Positions 33,833 through 42,901 of a stretch of 52,750 nucleotides of DNA are shown in pieces (the stretch's first letter is position 1; each line of letters opens with the position of its first letter). The notes under the pieces were generated by a model that was given only the letters and a program-made list of their open reading frames with translations, searched no databases and was not told the origin of the DNA. The translations under genes and the position numbers were made by a program. Source of the stretch: an uncultured Planococcus sp. (GTDB taxonomy: Bacteria; Bacillota; Bacilli; Bacillales_A; Planococcaceae); NCBI GenBank assembly GCA_947502505.1, contig CANNAE010000011.1, positions 1 to 52,750 of the forward strand, in the 5' to 3' direction.

Positions 33833-34057
33833 ATGTTTGATCGAATTAGTGCATTTTTAAATACCTTGTTCACGGATATGCAAACAACGTTTATTACGAT
33901 TTTCATGATCGGTCTCTTGATTTGTGCAATTGGGGTATGGGCCGGCGATGAACAATCGTCGCCGAAATTCAAGAACGGTCTGAAACTGTGCGTCTTGGGC
34001 GTCGTGTTGTTCCTCTTGGCAAAACCAGTAATCGACTACATCCAAATGAACCTGTAA
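33833..34057 (+). CDS. VirB2-like small membrane protein of the conjugation system
   Basis: A 74-residue protein with two hydrophobic helices (about 18-36 and 49-66) separated by a short charged loop (GDEQSSPKFKNG), the layout of VirB2/TrbC pilin-like proteins. ATG at 33833 follows AAAGGTGG; the in-frame ATG 57 bases upstream has no ribosome site. It is the first gene of the secretion operon. In Gram-positive systems this protein is thought to be part of the channel rather than a pilus. Confidence 0.65.
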   Translation: MFDRISAFLNTLFTDMQTTFITIFMIGLLICAIGVWAGDEQSSPKFKNGLKLCVLGVVLFLLAKPVIDYIQMNL

Positions 34058-34075
34058 GAAAACGTCAGAAAGTAT

Positions 34076-35119
34076 GTGATCTCCATGCGAACAGATTCCT
34101 ATACGGAACGCCAGGAACGGCTGCGTGAGCGAGGCAAGGTCGAATTGCCATTGAACATCGACACGAAGAAGTACTTGTACGGCAACATCTCGTTCCAGGA
34201 CGTGTTCATCGTTTCCCCGTTCTTGATCTTAGGCGCGTTCATCTCGTACTTGCTGTACCGGGCAGGGACGCTGAATCAGCAACTCCTCCTCGTGGCGTTT
34301 GTGCCAGCGATGATTGTCACGGTGTTTCAGCTAAACAAGCATCCGGTGCGGAAGAACTTGTCGCTCTTGCAATACAAAGTCATTTGGAAACTGCGAGCGA
34401 AGCACCGGAAGAAAGATTTTCATTACGCGAAAGGAGCCTTACCCATGAGCCGGAACGAACGAGACACTCGAACAGAATTAGGACTCGCAAATATTGCCAA
34501 CGGCTGTTTGGAGTCTTCGGACCGGCGCTTGATTAAGGTACTGGAAGTATCGTCCGTCAATCTCTCGCTGATGAACGAACTGGCGAAAGAGAACGTCTTG
34601 TCGGCGTATCAAGCGTTTATTAACGATACGGGCGAGAAACAGATTCAACTGATGCAAGTCGCGCAGCCCATCAATTTAACGAACTACTTGATGTGGTTCA
34701 ACGATCAAGTCGATCAGAACTCCTCGTATGCGAAGCGCATGCTCAAGCAAGGTTACGCCGATCAAATCGAACGGATCCAAAAGTCGAAGAACATGGTGAC
34801 CCGGAAACGGTACTTAGTGATTTCTAAGCCGATGACGAATTCGCCAAAGGATTACCTGAAGCTTGAAACGACCGCGAACATCCTGCAAGCGAAACTTGAA
34901 CAGATGCTGTCGGGCTACGAGAAGTTGGACGTGAAGATTCTTGAGAACGACGAATTGTTGAAATTCTATTATGCCTGCATTGATTTTGAGAACGCCCAGG
35001 CGCAAGGACAAAACATTGTCCATAAAACCAACGCTAAGCTCGATGTGGTCGTTGGGAAGAATACGGCCAAAGCCTTGGTCGAGCAATACAAGAGCATGCT
35101 GAACGATCGATTTGAATAG
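34076..35119 (+). CDS. VirB3/TraD-like conjugation membrane protein
   Basis: A protein of 344 to 347 residues (GTG 34076 or ATG 34085). Two membrane helices lie at about 40-62 and 68-88 (DVFIVSPFLILGAFISYLLY, LLLVAFVPAMIVTVFQL), as in PrgI/VirB3 proteins. A long soluble C-terminal domain (about 140-347) with SSDRRLIKVLEVSSVNLSLM and a helical tail follows, reminiscent of the N-terminal part of some VirB4 proteins. It lies directly before virB4. It probably links the membrane channel to the VirB4 ATPase. Confidence 0.7.
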   Translation: MISMRTDSYTERQERLRERGKVELPLNIDTKKYLYGNISFQDVFIVSPFLILGAFISYLLYRAGTLNQQLLLVAFVPAMIVTVFQLNKHPVRKNLSLLQYKVIWKLRAKHRKKDFHYAKGALPMSRNERDTRTELGLANIANGCLESSDRRLIKVLEVSSVNLSLMNELAKENVLSAYQAFINDTGEKQIQLMQVAQPINLTNYLMWFNDQVDQNSSYAKRMLKQGYADQIERIQKSKNMVTRKRYLVISKPMTNSPKDYLKLETTANILQAKLEQMLSGYEKLDVKILENDELLKFYYACIDFENAQAQGQNIVHKTNAKLDVVVGKNTAKALVEQYKSMLNDRFE

Positions 35120-35133
35120 GAGGTGGAGAACGG

Positions 35134-37005
35134 ATGTGGAAACCGAAGTGGCTGCAGCCTAAACAACCAGACGAAACAACTTTTGAAGACACGGTCAGTG
35201 GCATGAACGAAACGCTTCTCACGGCCATTGCCCCAGACAACCTGACGGAATACGATTCCTCCGTTCGGGTGGGGGCGAATTACACCCGAACGCTTCTCAT
35301 CGTGGATTACGATCCGATTCAAGACCAAAACAAGATCCAGCAAGTAACCGAAATACCGGAAAACGTATCGCTGGTCCATTACTTGCAGGAATACAATATG
35401 GGCGAAGTTCGGACGCAGCTCGTCAAGAGCATCAAGCAAAACCGAATGAAGATGAATACGCGCTTCGCCGATGAACAAACGATGATTGAATCCGAAGGGC
35501 AGATTGAAAGTGCCTCGGAAATGCTGCGGAACTTGTCGTATCGAAACGATAAGATTTACCTGTTCCACACGCTCATTCATTTGGTGGCCAGTTCACAAGA
35601 AGAACTGGATCAACTGACAACGACCGTGAAAAGCAAGTTCTCAAAAATCGGAATCATTCATAATCCGACGGACCGAGCCGTGGATGCGTTCCGGTCGTTC
35701 CTTCCGTTGAATGACAATAAAGTCGACGAGCTCACGTACAAGATGACCAACTCGGAAGCCATCTCTTATTTCTTCCCGTTTCATGAAAACGAAATGTTCT
35801 CGGAAACCGGCTTAATCAAGGGACGGAATATGACAACGGGGAATGTTGTGATTGTCGACGACACGAACCTCTTGAACCGGCATGAATTTGTCATCGGGAT
35901 TTCCGGTATCGGAAAATCGACGTACTTGTTCGCGAACATGACAAACAAGCACATGCTCGGGCGGAAAATCATTACGGTGGATCCGAAAGGCGAGTTCGGA
36001 CGAAACTACTCGGATCTCGGTGGGGCGTGGGTCAAGTTTCAGCTGAAAGGCGGAAACCGCATCAACCCGATGGACCTCCCGAAAATCAGCGAGAAGATTC
36101 AAATGGAAGAAACCGAACTGGGGAACATTTTGCTGACGAAAATCTCAAACTTGTTGGTCATGTTCCAATTGATGTACAACTCCATGAGCGACCTGCAGGA
36201 AGACATTTTGAGCCGGTACATCCAAAAGGTCTACGAAGAGAAAGGAATCGATGAGACGACCGATGTGAACCAATTAACGGCCGATGACTATCCCATCTTG
36301 GAAGACTTGTACGAGTTGATTGCACGAGACAAACAGAACGACCCGCCGTTGTACGAACGAATCCGAGATTTCCATACAACCTTGGAAACCTATGTGTATG
36401 GCATTTACTCGGAACTGTTCAACGGACCGACGAACGTCAACATCGACAATGAGTTGGTGTGCTACGACTTGAAGGAAATGAGCAACAACGAAAAGATTCA
36501 ACGGATTCTCTTCTACAACATCCTCTCGCACACGACTTATGAAATTATGAGTGGCGACCGGCAGCCGAGCGAAATCTTCATTGATGAAGCGCACGTCATT
36601 GCCGACCCAAAAGTGCCGAAAGCGATGGAATTTATCTACTTCATGATGAAAGTGCTCCGGTCGTTCAACTGCGGCATCACCACAGCGTCCCAATCGGTCG
36701 AAGACTTCTTGTCGGCACGGGATGAGAATCGAAACTACGGCAAAGCGATTATCACGCAATCGGTTCAACGGCTGTATTTGCCAATGAGCGAGGAAGAGCT
36801 GAAGTACTTGGAAGAAGAGCTCGGCAATCAGTTCTCCAAAGAAGAACGATCAACCTTGATTTTGAAAGACGGCAAGAAGAAAGAACAAGCCGGCAAAGGC
36901 ATTTTCTATACCGGTTCTAAAAAAATCAAACTCGAAGTGCAGCTGAACGAAGTGACGGAGAAGTTGTGGTTTGAACAGAAAAGCATTAACGAACTGACGA
37001 TGTGA
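35134..37005 (+). CDS. virB4: VirB4/TraE-family conjugation ATPase
   Basis: A 623-residue cytoplasmic ATPase that energises the secretion channel. The Walker A is GISGIGKST (about residues 254-262) and the Walker B is EIFIDEAH (about 480-487), followed by the conserved FNCGITTASQSVEDFL. ATG follows GGAGGTGG, 14 bases after the upstream stop. The stop overlaps the GTG frame of the next gene. VirB4 is the most reliable marker of a type IV secretion system, so with virD4 and the relaxase this element is probably self-transmissible. Confidence 0.93.
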   Translation: MWKPKWLQPKQPDETTFEDTVSGMNETLLTAIAPDNLTEYDSSVRVGANYTRTLLIVDYDPIQDQNKIQQVTEIPENVSLVHYLQEYNMGEVRTQLVKSIKQNRMKMNTRFADEQTMIESEGQIESASEMLRNLSYRNDKIYLFHTLIHLVASSQEELDQLTTTVKSKFSKIGIIHNPTDRAVDAFRSFLPLNDNKVDELTYKMTNSEAISYFFPFHENEMFSETGLIKGRNMTTGNVVIVDDTNLLNRHEFVIGISGIGKSTYLFANMTNKHMLGRKIITVDPKGEFGRNYSDLGGAWVKFQLKGGNRINPMDLPKISEKIQMEETELGNILLTKISNLLVMFQLMYNSMSDLQEDILSRYIQKVYEEKGIDETTDVNQLTADDYPILEDLYELIARDKQNDPPLYERIRDFHTTLETYVYGIYSELFNGPTNVNIDNELVCYDLKEMSNNEKIQRILFYNILSHTTYEIMSGDRQPSEIFIDEAHVIADPKVPKAMEFIYFMMKVLRSFNCGITTASQSVEDFLSARDENRNYGKAIITQSVQRLYLPMSEEELKYLEEELGNQFSKEERSTLILKDGKKKEQAGKGIFYTGSKKIKLEVQLNEVTEKLWFEQKSINELTM

Positions 37006-37019
37006 AAAGGGATGAGGGC

Positions 37020-38102
37020 ATGAATCCAAAAGACGCAGCCAAAACGATAGGGTCGATCTTACTGACGAAGGTCTTGTTCAGTCCGCTCGGATTGATTGCC
37101 GTTGGGATAACGATTTTTCTGATTGTCATGCCGGTTTTCATGTCGATGGCCAGTAAAGGAGAAGATTTCAGTCTAGATGACCCTGATAGTAATTTAGAAG
37201 CTCTCTTAGGCTCCTCAGGCGGTGCTTATTGCGCTCCGGAAGGAGAATTGGACGAAGAGTTATGGGAAGCTGGATTCGTCTCTGCGGGCGTTTTTGAAGG
37301 AATGGGAGACGTGTTCTTGGACGTGGCAGAAGAACAGGGCATCGATCCGGTTCTCATGGCTGCGATTGCGCTGCACGAAACCGGTCATGGGACCTCTTCA
37401 GCTGTCGTGGAAAAAAACAATCCCGGAGGCTTAATGGGGTCAGGTGGACTGTTTGTCTTTGGTTCCTTGGAAGAAGGGATTGCCTCAATGGGCAAGACCT
37501 TACACAACCGCATTATCCAAGACGGCCTCGGAACGATTGCCGACCTCGGTTCCGTTTATGCACCGATAGGAGCTAGTAATGACCCGACCAACCTGAACAG
37601 TCATTGGGTTCCGAATGTCACGAAAGTGGTTAGCTCGTTAGGTGGATTAACGATGAACTGCGAAACGTCGACCGGCGAATTCGTTCAACCGATTCCGGAT
37701 GTCGTCATTAATTCAAATTTCGGCATCCGGGTCCATCCGGTGACTGGCATCGTCACACCGCATGAAGGCGTGGATTTGAATTGCAGCCGACCGGATCCGA
37801 TCTTCGCAGCGAAAGAGGGAAAAGTGGTCTTTGCTCAATACCCATCGGGTGTTTTAGAGACATACGGCAATGTCGTCGTTATTGAACACGCGAATCAGCT
37901 TTATAGCCTGTATGCCCACCTCAGCAAGATTGACGTCGAAGTGGGCGACCAGATTAGCCAGATGGAGCAACTCGGCCAGTGTGGCACGACCGGACGTTCA
38001 ACGGGCGACCATCTGCATTTTGAAATTCATACGGATCGCATGTTTGGCAATCGGGTGAATCCGATGCCGTATCTTGAAGGAGAGAAGGGGACGGACGAAT
38101 GA
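37020..38102 (+). CDS. Cell-wall hydrolase of the conjugation system (lysozyme-like plus M23 peptidase)
   Basis: A 360-residue protein with an N-terminal membrane anchor (about 15-42). A lysozyme/glucosaminidase-like domain follows (VLMAAIALHETGHGTSSAV, then NNPGGLMG; about 110-200), then an M23 peptidase domain (about 225-355). The M23 zinc site is intact: HEGVDL, YAH and HLHFE. It is the VirB1 counterpart that opens peptidoglycan for the channel. ATG at 37020 is preferred to GTG at 37002 because of the AAAGGG site. Many Gram-positive systems use a CHAP or NlpC/P60 second domain instead; here it is M23. Confidence 0.88.
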   Translation: MNPKDAAKTIGSILLTKVLFSPLGLIAVGITIFLIVMPVFMSMASKGEDFSLDDPDSNLEALLGSSGGAYCAPEGELDEELWEAGFVSAGVFEGMGDVFLDVAEEQGIDPVLMAAIALHETGHGTSSAVVEKNNPGGLMGSGGLFVFGSLEEGIASMGKTLHNRIIQDGLGTIADLGSVYAPIGASNDPTNLNSHWVPNVTKVVSSLGGLTMNCETSTGEFVQPIPDVVINSNFGIRVHPVTGIVTPHEGVDLNCSRPDPIFAAKEGKVVFAQYPSGVLETYGNVVVIEHANQLYSLYAHLSKIDVEVGDQISQMEQLGQCGTTGRSTGDHLHFEIHTDRMFGNRVNPMPYLEGEKGTDE

Positions 38103-38650
38103 AACAGATGAACGGTCAGAAGATTCTACTGGGGGCGCTCGTCTTAGTTCTCGCCCTTGTAAGCTTCAATCTCTACTTCAGCAAGCAAGACGCTGAAAAG
38201 GAGAACGAAAGGCTAACGGACCAAGTCGAACGCCTGACGGCGAAGGAAAAACAAAGCGAAGCGCTCTACACACAGACAGAAGCGTTTATCGAAGCGACCT
38301 TTGAAGGTGACTCCCTTCGTTACTTCACCGAATCTTACCGATCAGAAGTGGAGGGGGAAGTCGCAGAAGCCGAAACGATGCACGGACATAGCCGAAGCCA
38401 TACAGAGGATTTGGAGATCTTCAATATCTCCGTTCGTCCGGCAGAAGAAGGATTTCAAGTCTATGCGATTTACCGAATTACCTTAACGGGTGTAGAAGGG
38501 GAGATGGAAACGCCCGGAAGTCAGCGTGTGATGTACTTGATGTCTCAAATGCATTGGATCGAAGAACAAGGTGGATGGAAAGTCGATACGCACGATTTGG
38601 AGCCGTTAACGTCCGGAGAAGAGTTCGAGGAAGCGATAAACAACGGATAA
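38099..38650 (+). CDS. Membrane-anchored conjugation protein, VirB8-like candidate
   Basis: A 183-residue protein with an N-terminal membrane helix (about 9-26), a short coiled coil (KENERLTDQVERLTAKEKQ) and an outer domain of about 120 residues with helices then strands (TQTEAFIEATFEGDSLRYF, FQVYAIYRITLTG, GGWKVDTHDLEP). That helix-then-sheet pattern with a closing GGWKV strand is typical of NTF2-like folds such as VirB8/TcpC. This assignment is structural inference, not motif-based. Its start overlaps the hydrolase stop. Confidence 0.6.
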   Translation: MKQMNGQKILLGALVLVLALVSFNLYFSKQDAEKENERLTDQVERLTAKEKQSEALYTQTEAFIEATFEGDSLRYFTESYRSEVEGEVAEAETMHGHSRSHTEDLEIFNISVRPAEEGFQVYAIYRITLTGVEGEMETPGSQRVMYLMSQMHWIEEQGGWKVDTHDLEPLTSGEEFEEAINNG

Positions 38651-38671
38651 TGGAAGGAAAGGATGATCGAG

Positions 38672-38923
38672 ATGAAGGCAAAACTCCACCAGGTGCTCGT
38701 CTTCCAGCAACGTGTCCAAAAACAGATGGATGGATTGATTGATCGGCTTTCTCGAACAGCCATTGAACAGGAAGAACGTAAGTTTGAATTGATGTATGAC
38801 AAGCCTTTAAATGAAAAAGAAATATTAGATATAAAAAAAACTGTGGTAATGAAGTATTCGTTATCCATTATCATTCCTTTGTTGATTCTGATCTTAACTA
38901 TTATGAATCGGGGAGTGATGTAA
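38672..38923 (+). CDS. Small tail-anchored protein of the conjugation operon
   Basis: An 83-residue protein: a helical cytoplasmic part (about 1-60) and a C-terminal membrane helix (YSLSIIIPLLILILTIM). ATG at 38672 is chosen because AAAGG lies about eight bases away, while the ATG at 38663 abuts the ribosome site. It lies 21 bases after the VirB8-like gene and 2 bases before the VirB6-like gene. No family recognised. Confidence 0.6.
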   Translation: MKAKLHQVLVFQQRVQKQMDGLIDRLSRTAIEQEERKFELMYDKPLNEKEILDIKKTVVMKYSLSIIIPLLILILTIMNRGVM

Positions 38924-38925
38924 AG

Positions 38926-39951
38926 ATGAAAAGAGTTTCTTTGTTTGCTGCACTAAGCCTTGTAATTCTTTTTTTACTTCCTATTCATGCCCTTGCTGAA
39001 GAAGGGAAGTTTTTAGAAGAAACAGTTGAGGATTACAGAAATGCTGGAAATGTAACACCTCAACAGGCAGAGAATGTTGAGTCTTATATGGAAAATGTCT
39101 TGTACCTTGAGAAATATGATTACGAAACAAATCAATTTGACTGTAAGTGGCATGAAATTGGCTGTCATACAAATAGTTTTCTTTTCACTACTGTGAGTGG
39201 CTTTATTTTTGGGGCTATTGATAGCTTTAGTAAGTTTCAAATAAGTACAGAGTTTATTACGGGAAATGCAGTTTACGAAGGGTATATGTTGAACTTCAAA
39301 TCACTGGCTTGGACGATTGCAGCGATATTTATTCTATGGCAGACGCTTAAAATCGTTATTTTATATAGCGGAAACGGTGAAGAGGGGATGAATTCCCTTT
39401 ATGAAAAATTAGTGGCTGTTGTAACAGGAGGTATTTTATTAGGAGTGTATTCGCAGTTCTTTGAATGGATTCTTGAATTAACACACCTTTTAACTGAGAC
39501 GATGCTTACATCACCTGTTACTCATTACGATATCTTGCAAGTAATGGCTGTAAACTCAGTAGGATATGGCTTGATACTTATGATAGTAGTATCTGCTATT
39601 TTATTTGTCTTTTTTCTTTCAATTCTATACCGAACAGTATTGTTTGTTATTCTTTACATTACGGGAGTTCTAGCAATTCCTACTATCGTAAACGACCAAT
39701 ACAATTTCTTTAACTTATGGATGAAAACAGTTGTTAGCAATATCTTAACGCTTACGATTCAATTACTTTGCTTTGTGCTCGGAATTAAAACATTAGTTGA
39801 TCTTGAAGGTGGAAATATGGTCGTTGGAATGATCTTTTTCATCGTAGGACTTTCAATCCCAACATTATTGAATCAATTCGGAGCATCAACTGGAACGGCA
39901 AAGTCAGTTGGCTCATCTGTAAAATATGTCGCTCGTTATGCGAAAAGATAA
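38926..39951 (+). CDS. VirB6/TrbL-like channel membrane protein
   Basis: A 341-residue protein with a signal peptide (ending HALA near residue 24), an outer acidic segment and about six membrane helices from residue 115 on. The size, signal peptide and helix layout fit the VirB6/TrbL-like component of Gram-positive conjugation channels. It ends in a Gly/Ser-rich basic tail. ATG follows GGGAGTG. Codon use is clearly more AT-rich than in virB4 or the hydrolase gene, as in its two flanking small genes. Confidence 0.72.
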   Translation: MKRVSLFAALSLVILFLLPIHALAEEGKFLEETVEDYRNAGNVTPQQAENVESYMENVLYLEKYDYETNQFDCKWHEIGCHTNSFLFTTVSGFIFGAIDSFSKFQISTEFITGNAVYEGYMLNFKSLAWTIAAIFILWQTLKIVILYSGNGEEGMNSLYEKLVAVVTGGILLGVYSQFFEWILELTHLLTETMLTSPVTHYDILQVMAVNSVGYGLILMIVVSAILFVFFLSILYRTVLFVILYITGVLAIPTIVNDQYNFFNLWMKTVVSNILTLTIQLLCFVLGIKTLVDLEGGNMVVGMIFFIVGLSIPTLLNQFGASTGTAKSVGSSVKYVARYAKR

Positions 39952-39963
39952 GGGAGTGTTTAG

Positions 39964-40707
39964 ATGAAAAAGTGGTTATTAATAAGCTTTATCCTCTTAA
40001 TTGGAGTTATTGTCGTCGGATGTACGAGTGGTGAGGAAAAAAAAGAAGCATCTAAAGAAAATAATGAAGTGTTTACTCAAGAGGACTTTGAAGAGGCAGA
40101 AGAAATGACAATGTTCCTTGATGAAAAGATGAATGATTTTGAGAAAGAAGCTAACCAATTAATTGAGAATGGAACGATCGATACAGGCAATAATGATAAT
40201 TTCTCCGAAGCAATTAAAGACCTCGGACAAGAAATCGTTATTGAGCCATTTCTAGAGCGCTATCCAGATAGTTTAATAGCAGGAGATGCTTCGACCATTC
40301 CACTCACTTTCGAATCTTCCAGTACAGAGCCTTGCGGCTTTGGAAACTGTGCTTATGACAAAGTGGAAGTCTTAGACGTTGAGTACAATTTTGAATCGAG
40401 AGATGTCTATACTTCAGAAGAATTTGAGTATAGTCAACTGATCTATAGCGATATTCAAATGAAATACAAAGAACAACCGGAAGAAGAGAAGCAATCAGCA
40501 GTATTGAGCTTTGTTAAAACTACAGATGGTAATTTGGTTTTCTCACAGGTTCCCTTCCTTCATGTCGAAAATTTAGATTTGAAAAAAGCTGATGAAGAGT
40601 ATGCTGAAATTCAATCAAGTGTGCCGGAAAGTGAAGTCGAGGCTGAACAAAAAGCCTATCGCAGCGACGTGGAAGAAACGCTAGCTCATTATCCAGAGCT
40701 TCAATAG
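39964..40707 (+). CDS. Lipoprotein of the conjugation operon
   Basis: A 247-residue lipoprotein with lipobox VVGC (Cys at residue 20) followed by a Glu/Lys-rich linker. The mature part is acidic and has a Cys pair (EPCGFGNCAYD) that could form a disulfide. Conjugation operons of Gram-positive plasmids often encode a lipoprotein at this place, proposed for mating-pair contact or exclusion. No recognised domain. ATG follows GGGAGTG, 12 bases after the VirB6-like gene. Confidence 0.7.
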   Translation: MKKWLLISFILLIGVIVVGCTSGEEKKEASKENNEVFTQEDFEEAEEMTMFLDEKMNDFEKEANQLIENGTIDTGNNDNFSEAIKDLGQEIVIEPFLERYPDSLIAGDASTIPLTFESSSTEPCGFGNCAYDKVEVLDVEYNFESRDVYTSEEFEYSQLIYSDIQMKYKEQPEEEKQSAVLSFVKTTDGNLVFSQVPFLHVENLDLKKADEEYAEIQSSVPESEVEAEQKAYRSDVEETLAHYPELQ

Positions 40708-40731
40708 TCTTGTAAAGGTGGTGAACGTTAT

Positions 40732-42237
40732 ATGGTTATTCGCACAATCGCCAATCGAGTGGGAACCATCGAGATCGATCAGAATACATTCTATTTCTTG
40801 CAACCACTGTCCGCATTTAAAACAGAAGAAATGGAACAAATCGAACGGGCTTACGAGAAACAGATGCAACAAGTAACGGGAGACCCGACCTTCATATCGG
40901 CTCAAGAGATCTCTTTTCAATCGGGCCAGGTTCGATTCGAATACGACTTAACGGATTTGCATGGTTTTAACGCATTAAAAGCGATGGCATTTGAAGACAA
41001 GCTGACGCATTACTTATCGCTCGTCCAATTAGCCCAGCAGTCTGAAATCAACGTCTTGTGGCAAAAAGAGAACTTCGTATTGAATAAAGAAGCATCTATC
41101 CTCCATGTCATGGTCGCAGAAAATAACATGATGCCATTAAGCAACGAGAAAGATCGACTGTCGGCTGTCAAAGAGCTCATCATCATTTCTCTGACCCGGT
41201 TAAATCAAGTGTACGGCCGACCGAGAAGAACCGACTTTTTAGAGCAAAGTGATGAAGTGATTCGGTTTGCCGAAACGATCTACTTGCGCCTGCAGTCGTT
41301 GGAAGAAATAGAATCCTATATTTCAGATGTAGCCAATAATGTAGAAGAACAGAAAAAAGCAAAGCTACAAGAACTGGAGTTAGCCAAGCAAACGAAGTGG
41401 TCCGTCACGATGACATCGCTTCGTGAGAGCCTTCAACGACTCCCTTCCTATACCAAGCAGGCTCAAGAAAAACGTACTAAACCAGCAACTAGTGGAAATA
41501 AAAAGCTATTCGTTGGGGTGGCTGCGGTCCTTCTGGCAGCATTCGGACTGAACGTCGTCCTCACACAAGCAACAGAGAACGCTCAGGAGACGGAAACAGG
41601 AGAAGTGATTGATGGTGAACTAAACCTGACGGACGTTTACCGAGCAGGGATGTTGGGCGATACAGAAGGTGTCTTGGAAAGCTTAGAATCCGTGGACTAC
41701 AGTGAGTTAGAGGCTGCTGATCAAGAAGTACTCAATCGCTTGTACATCGAGCAAGGCCAATACGAAAAAGCCCTTTATCATCAACCTGAGTTACTTGGAA
41801 GTATTGCCGAGGAACTGAGCCGTGATGAGGACGTAGAAGGGCTTGAGCACCTGCAAGATACGACTGACGAACCTTCCGACGTCATTGATTTTGAACTAGC
41901 TGCTATGGAAGAAGAATGGATGCGCATTATCGAATTGCGAAACCAAGTCGAGTTAACCGATCGGCGTGTTGATACAGTGTTAGCAGCCTTTATTACCGAA
42001 AAGGATTTTCAGGGCGCGAAAGGATTTCTCGAAAAACACAACCTAACCGATGAAAAGTTCATGAGTTCTGTTCTGGAAGCTGAGAAAGAAGCGCTTCAGT
42101 TAGAGGAATTACAGGCAGAGAAACAGAAAGTAGAAGAAGTAATTGAAAAAGAGAACGATAAAAAAGCAACGAAGAAAGCTGAAGAGCGCTTGAAGGAAAT
42201 TGATCAAGAGATAGAAGAAATTGCTACGGGAGAGTAA
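40732..42237 (+). CDS. EssB/YukC-like bitopic membrane protein
   Basis: A 501-residue protein: an N-terminal cytoplasmic domain (1-245), one membrane helix (about 259-279) and an outer helical domain (290-501) ending in a Lys/Glu coiled coil. The segment LTHYLSLVQLAQQSEINVLW, then QKENFVLNKEASILHVMVAE and KELIIISLTRL closely follows the pattern of the pseudokinase domain of EssB/YukC, a core protein of type VII (ESX) secretion, including the single-helix topology and length. Finding it in a type IV secretion operon is unusual. ATG follows AAAGGTGG. Confidence 0.6.
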   Translation: MVIRTIANRVGTIEIDQNTFYFLQPLSAFKTEEMEQIERAYEKQMQQVTGDPTFISAQEISFQSGQVRFEYDLTDLHGFNALKAMAFEDKLTHYLSLVQLAQQSEINVLWQKENFVLNKEASILHVMVAENNMMPLSNEKDRLSAVKELIIISLTRLNQVYGRPRRTDFLEQSDEVIRFAETIYLRLQSLEEIESYISDVANNVEEQKKAKLQELELAKQTKWSVTMTSLRESLQRLPSYTKQAQEKRTKPATSGNKKLFVGVAAVLLAAFGLNVVLTQATENAQETETGEVIDGELNLTDVYRAGMLGDTEGVLESLESVDYSELEAADQEVLNRLYIEQGQYEKALYHQPELLGSIAEELSRDEDVEGLEHLQDTTDEPSDVIDFELAAMEEEWMRIIELRNQVELTDRRVDTVLAAFITEKDFQGAKGFLEKHNLTDEKFMSSVLEAEKEALQLEELQAEKQKVEEVIEKENDKKATKKAEERLKEIDQEIEEIATGE

Positions 42238-42248
42238 GGGGGAAGAAT

Positions 42249-42500
42249 GTGCATACCAAGAGGATTAACAATTCAGGACGTATTGTGATTCCAAAAGAGA
42301 TCTTAGAGATGTTTGAGTTGCGCGAGGGTGACTTAGTTGATGTTACACATACCGATCGGCAGATTATCTTAGAACCTCATCGTCAACGTTACGTATGTGC
42401 GGTAACAGGAAAAGTGGCCGACGAAGCCATTCGTATTGGCGAAGCCTGGATTAGTAAAGAGGGATTGAAGCAAATTGTGAAATACATGAGTGACGAATGA
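42249..42500 (+). CDS. AbrB-family transcription regulator
   Basis: An 83-residue SpoVT/AbrB-type swapped-hairpin regulator: RINNSGRIVIPKEILEMFEL, REGDLVDV, then a C-terminal segment like that of AbrB/Abh (CAVTGKVADEAI, SKEGLKQIV). The start is GTG, five bases after GGGGGAA. It is the last gene of the secretion operon, 11 bases after the EssB-like gene, and may provide feedback on it. It converges on a second AbrB gene. Confidence 0.85.
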   Translation: MHTKRINNSGRIVIPKEILEMFELREGDLVDVTHTDRQIILEPHRQRYVCAVTGKVADEAIRIGEAWISKEGLKQIVKYMSDE

Positions 42501-42541
42501 AAGCGTACCCGGCAATGATTAACTAGCCGGGTACGCTTTTT
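42500..42541. terminator. Bidirectional terminator between two abrB genes
   Basis: AAAGCGTACCCGGC pairs perfectly with GCCGGGTACGCTTT, a 14-bp GC-rich stem, followed by TT. It ends the secretion operon and also the facing gene. Confidence 0.88.
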
Positions 42542-42551
42542 GAATAGTTGA

Positions 42552-42833
42552 TTATTTTTTTGTAACGTTCTGTAATTCTTCAAGGAGGATAGCTGCGCCC
42601 TTTCGACTCAGATGCAATCCCTTCGCGTATTCAGATTCAAAATTATCATCTAAGATTTCTCCTGTGATGGCACATGCTTTTTCTGTCTGATATTTTCTCA
42701 AAATGATTCGATCGTCTTCTACGAATATTTCCATAGCGTCCCCGACAGAGACGTCAAGTGCTCTTCTTAACTCAATAGGAGTGACAATGCGACCCAATTG
42801 ATCTACTTTCCGAACGATTCCTGTACTTTTCAT
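42552..42833 (-). CDS. AbrB-family transcription regulator
   Basis: A 93-residue AbrB/Abh-like protein: GIVRKVDQLGRIVTPIELRR, then VGDAMEIFVEDDRIILRKY and the C-terminal domain ACAITGEILDDN..LSRKGAAILLEEL. It is close to chromosomal AbrB in layout. Upstream lie four phased direct repeats that could be its own operator. The gene points toward the other abrB and shares a terminator with it. It separates the transfer and defence regions. Confidence 0.88.
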   Translation of the reverse strand: MKSTGIVRKVDQLGRIVTPIELRRALDVSVGDAMEIFVEDDRIILRKYQTEKACAITGEILDDNFESEYAKGLHLSRKGAAILLEELQNVTKK

Positions 42834-42901
42834 AAGCTGTCTCCTTTAACTCAAACTAACCACATTGTATCTAATTTCAGAATGATTTTACACAATAAGA
42901 G

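Noticed and set aside
34969..35580. Minus-strand open frame opposite the VirB3-like and virB4 genes
   Set aside because: It overlaps two well-supported genes on the other strand and shows no recognisable protein features.
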